64,000 bases of DNA from Microcella alkaliphila (GTDB lineage Bacteria > Actinomycetota > Actinomycetes > Actinomycetales > Microbacteriaceae): positions 186,001 through 250,000 of the forward strand of contig NZ_SGXT01000013.1 of the NCBI RefSeq assembly GCF_004216855.1, given 5' to 3'. The position numbers and the translations under genes are program-made. Positions within the stretch are counted from its first letter, which is position 1, and every line of letters begins with the position of its first letter. The notes under the pieces are model-generated. The model was not told the origin of the DNA. It searched no databases and was given only the letters and a program-made list of their open reading frames with translations. Below are positions 63,680 to 64,000 of this stretch, one piece after another.

Positions 63680-64000
63680 GCATGAACGTTCCGGAGGGGT
63701 GCTCGTCAGTATGGGCTTCCGTGCACTACACGTGCACTATCCCAACTAGGCCAACACCCGAACTATGGCGATCAGTCGCTTCTGTGTTCGCGGCAGGTGC
63801 GGCTTTATGGCATCCAATACTCCGTTCGAATTGCTGCTTCCAGTTGATCGATCGGCGGCGCCCTTGCCGCAGGGTCTCTTGACGTTGAACTGGACTTGGT
63901 TGTTCTGCTAGATGCTCAACCGGCCCGTTGAGGAACGTGCACTTCCTTCTGGCCTGAGTCCCGTGGAGTGGTGGATTTTCGGGTCCTGAGCGTCGTGTCG
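63680..64000. other. AT-richer tail, no intact gene
   Basis: Composition falls relative to the genes before. A short frame 63682-63882 ends without a good start or recognisable product. GTGCAC occurs twice around 63721-63736 (GTGCACTACACGTGCAC), a small palindrome. Open pieces in different frames towards the end (such as LDVELDLVVLLDAQPAR) suggest remains of a broken gene. The window ends here, so the nature of the region cannot be settled. Confidence 0.4.

Noticed and set aside
63682-63882. 66-codon open frame after the tRNA terminator
   Set aside because: It starts within a few bases of the terminator, has no domain or coding bias, and other frames look equally protein-like in pieces.

Overview
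The window looks like one continuous piece of chromosome from a high-GC actinobacterium, most likely Microbacteriaceae (a Microcella- or Salinibacterium-like genus is a guess from gene content, not a measurement). Support: strong GC bias at third codon positions, many GTG starts, many ATGA/GTGA gene overlaps, many promoters in which a TANNNT -10 box lies only 6-9 bases from the start codon (leaderless mRNAs), and a heliorhodopsin gene. No rRNA, CRISPR array, insertion sequence or complete prophage is visible.

Layout. 1-1732: end of an ABC exporter. 1796-2872: ispH. 2892-7701: two tandem copies of a two-gene cassette, each a DesK/NarL-like histidine kinase followed by a membrane protein that looks like a degenerate kinase; no response regulator is adjacent. 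7698-9900: carbon core (fba, glpX). 9923-13000: a VOC protein with an apparent internal deletion, then a BASS transporter translationally coupled to an acyl-CoA ligase. 13028-19492: rmuC, a LysR regulator, mmsA, an OsmC protein, a DEDDh exonuclease and an EamA exporter. 19493-20950: an AT-richer patch with a secreted protein and a small overlapping partner of unknown function. 21035-28398: LLM oxidoreductase, P-loop/GNAT fusion, phosphodiesterase, DUF2087 protein, quinone reductase, gamma-glutamyltransferase family protein, ychF.

28431-36572 is a mosaic of small accessory genes: a Nudix/GNAT fusion, a decayed RhuM-Fic gene, an acyltransferase, DUF4190, DUF5519, GNAT, heliorhodopsin, DUF1761 and DUF2461 genes. 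36474-42232 holds an EamA/MarR divergent pair with a double operator, a Ca/Na antiporter, an SDR, a DUF4395 gene behind a CsoR-type operator, and a LonN-domain protein. 42292-47008 is the glycine cleavage system (gcvT-gcvH-gcvP) under a tandem glycine riboswitch. 48664-55583 is a peptide ABC importer of somewhat lower GC, with an unusually long DppB-like permease and a PH-domain gene inserted on the opposite strand. 55589-61814: typA, a lipoprotein, a FAH-family enzyme behind a 27-bp tandem repeat, an MFS transporter and gltX. The window ends with a b561-like membrane protein, a membrane-anchored unknown, tRNA-Gln(CUG), a terminator and an AT-richer tail.

The best leads for undescribed biology are the duplicated kinase/pseudokinase cassette, the 78-bp palindromic repeat present twice at exactly the same length, the secreted-protein/partner pair in the AT-rich patch, the long DppB variant, and the CsoR-type control of a DUF4395 gene.
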